Assembly: GCA_938030845.1 (NCBI GenBank) | Contig: CALHIC010000212.1 | Location: 1-7,174 of the forward strand | Origin: an uncultured Oribacterium sp. | GTDB lineage: Bacteria; Bacillota; Clostridia; Lachnospirales; Lachnospiraceae | Reading direction: 5' to 3' | DNA: 7,174 nt | Part shown: positions 6,660 through 7,174 of the stretch, piece by piece | Position numbering within the stretch: position 1 is the stretch's first letter | How the letters are laid out: every line of letters begins with the position of its first letter | Notes under the pieces: generated by a model | Seen by the model: only the letters and a program-made list of their open reading frames with translations | Databases searched by the model: none | What the model was told of the DNA's origin: nothing | Position numbers and translations under genes: made by a program

Positions 6660-6795
6660 GTATACATATTTCATTTTTCGTTCTTTTGTGTATTTTGTAA
6701 AGTTAGTGTCTAATTTTAAAACCTTTGTCGCTTTTCAAACAGATAAATTAGCTTTTAAAGTATTTAAAATTTGAAAACGGTTGCGCCGGATGAGA
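6660..6795. other. Non-coding stretch holding a second probable junction (Fusobacterium-like to Campylobacter-like)
   Basis: No gene is seen between the lipoprotein promoter and the fabH stop. Composition shifts from strongly A+T rich to G+C-containing fabH sequence by about 6775. Because Campylobacter intergenic DNA is itself A+T rich, the join can only be placed between about 6660 and 6770. An 8-bp inverted repeat (TTTTCAAA at 6732-6739, TTTGAAAA at 6770-6777) spans 30 bases and could be a weak structure downstream of fabH, but it lacks the shape of a terminator. No mobile element or repeat marks the join. Confidence 0.6.
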
Positions 6796-7174
6796 CTATT
6801 TGCCGTAGTTTTCGCCGCCGAATTTTAACAGCGCCGAGCCCCACGTAAAGCCGCCGCCGAATGCATCCAGTAAAATCAAATCGCCTTTTTTGAGCCTGCC
6901 CGCTTCATATGCTTCGTTCATCGCCATCGGTATGGAGGCTGAGCTTGTGTTGCCGTATTTTCCGACCGTTACGACGCACTGCTCGTTTGTGAAATTTAGT
7001 CTTTGTTTTACGGCTTCGATGATGCGTAAATTTGCCTGATGCGGGATAAAAAGATCGACTTTATCGCTTGAGATTCGGTTTTTATCCAGGATATTTACGA
7101 CATCTTTGGTTAGCGTCTGGACGGCGATTTTAAAGACTTCATTGCCCGACATTTTGATAAATTTCTCTTCTCCG
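6796..7174 (-). CDS. fabH: Beta-ketoacyl-ACP synthase III, C-terminal part (5' end beyond the window)
   Basis: FabH starts fatty acid synthesis by condensing an acyl-CoA, usually acetyl-CoA, with malonyl-ACP in the cytoplasm. The frame is open to the right edge, and 125 residues of a protein normally near 320-330 are visible. The internal Met at 7152 is not the start: residues GEEKFIK precede it in frame, and [11 protein letters not shown] is a conserved interior stretch of FabH. Two of the three catalytic residues are present: His in FIPHQAN (codon 7039-7041) and Asn in GKYGNTSS (codon 6949-6951). They are 30 residues apart, the same spacing as His244 and Asn274 of the E. coli enzyme. The catalytic Cys lies off the window. 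The end [18 protein letters not shown] is typical. Wording and composition suggest Campylobacter. The neighbour on the lost side is often plsX in that group. Confidence 0.96.
   Translation of the reverse strand, partial: GEEKFIKMSGNEVFKIAVQTLTKDVVNILDKNRISSDKVDLFIPHQANLRIIEAVKQRLNFTNEQCVVTVGKYGNTSSASIPMAMNEAYEAGRLKKGDLILLDAFGGGFTWGSALLKFGGENYGK

Noticed and set aside
6732..6777. Inverted repeat TTTTCAAA/TTTGAAAA as a fabH terminator
   Set aside because: The stem is only 8 bp and A+T rich, the loop is 30 bases, and no clear T-run follows. It is likely chance in this composition.
6604..6800. Insertion sequence, attachment site or integron explaining the join to fabH
   Set aside because: No transposase or integrase frame, terminal inverted repeat or target duplication could be seen on either side.

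Overview
This window does not read as one genome. It looks like three segments from three bacterial phyla joined end to end. All three fit anaerobes of the human mouth or a similar mucosal community. The likeliest explanation is a chimeric metagenome contig or clone. Hand counts of G+C in single 60-base lines show the contrast: 29/60 at 841-900, 9/60 at 5401-5460 and 31/60 at 6841-6900. The protein types change at the same places.

Segment A (1 to about 4465, minus strand) is a glycine cleavage operon in the order gcvT, gcvH, gcvPA, gcvPB. P-protein is split into two subunits, as in Clostridia and many other bacteria. Composition and gene style suggest a Lachnospiraceae-like Firmicute, for example an Oribacterium relative; the genus is a guess. 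gcvT, gcvH and gcvPA are complete. gcvPB runs off the left edge with 450 residues visible. T, H and P proteins together oxidise glycine to CO2, ammonia and methylene-tetrahydrofolate, with a dihydrolipoyl dehydrogenase that is not in the window. The two intergenic gaps of this operon each hold a hairpin.

Segment B (about 4466 to somewhere in 6660-6770) is very A+T rich and looks like Fusobacterium. On the plus strand it carries the C-terminal part of a MATE efflux transporter, a complete corrinoid adenosyltransferase (CobO/BtuR type) and a 252-residue protein. That protein joins a Nudix hydrolase to a C-terminal domain resembling the insert of NIF3/YqfO proteins. The three are closely packed and end at a hairpin terminator that is shared with a convergent minus-strand gene. 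The convergent gene encodes a small lipoprotein with an MliC-like lysozyme-inhibitor domain, and it has a readable promoter and ribosome binding site.

Segment C (from at most 6770 to 7174, minus strand) is the C-terminal 125 residues of FabH, beta-ketoacyl-ACP synthase III. It is Campylobacter-like in sequence and composition, and its start lies beyond the right edge.

No RNA gene, CRISPR array, insertion sequence or phage gene was seen, and no convincing new multi-gene system. The most interesting protein is the Nudix/NIF3-insert fusion, followed by the MliC-like lipoprotein. The most important point for any user is the probable chimerism.
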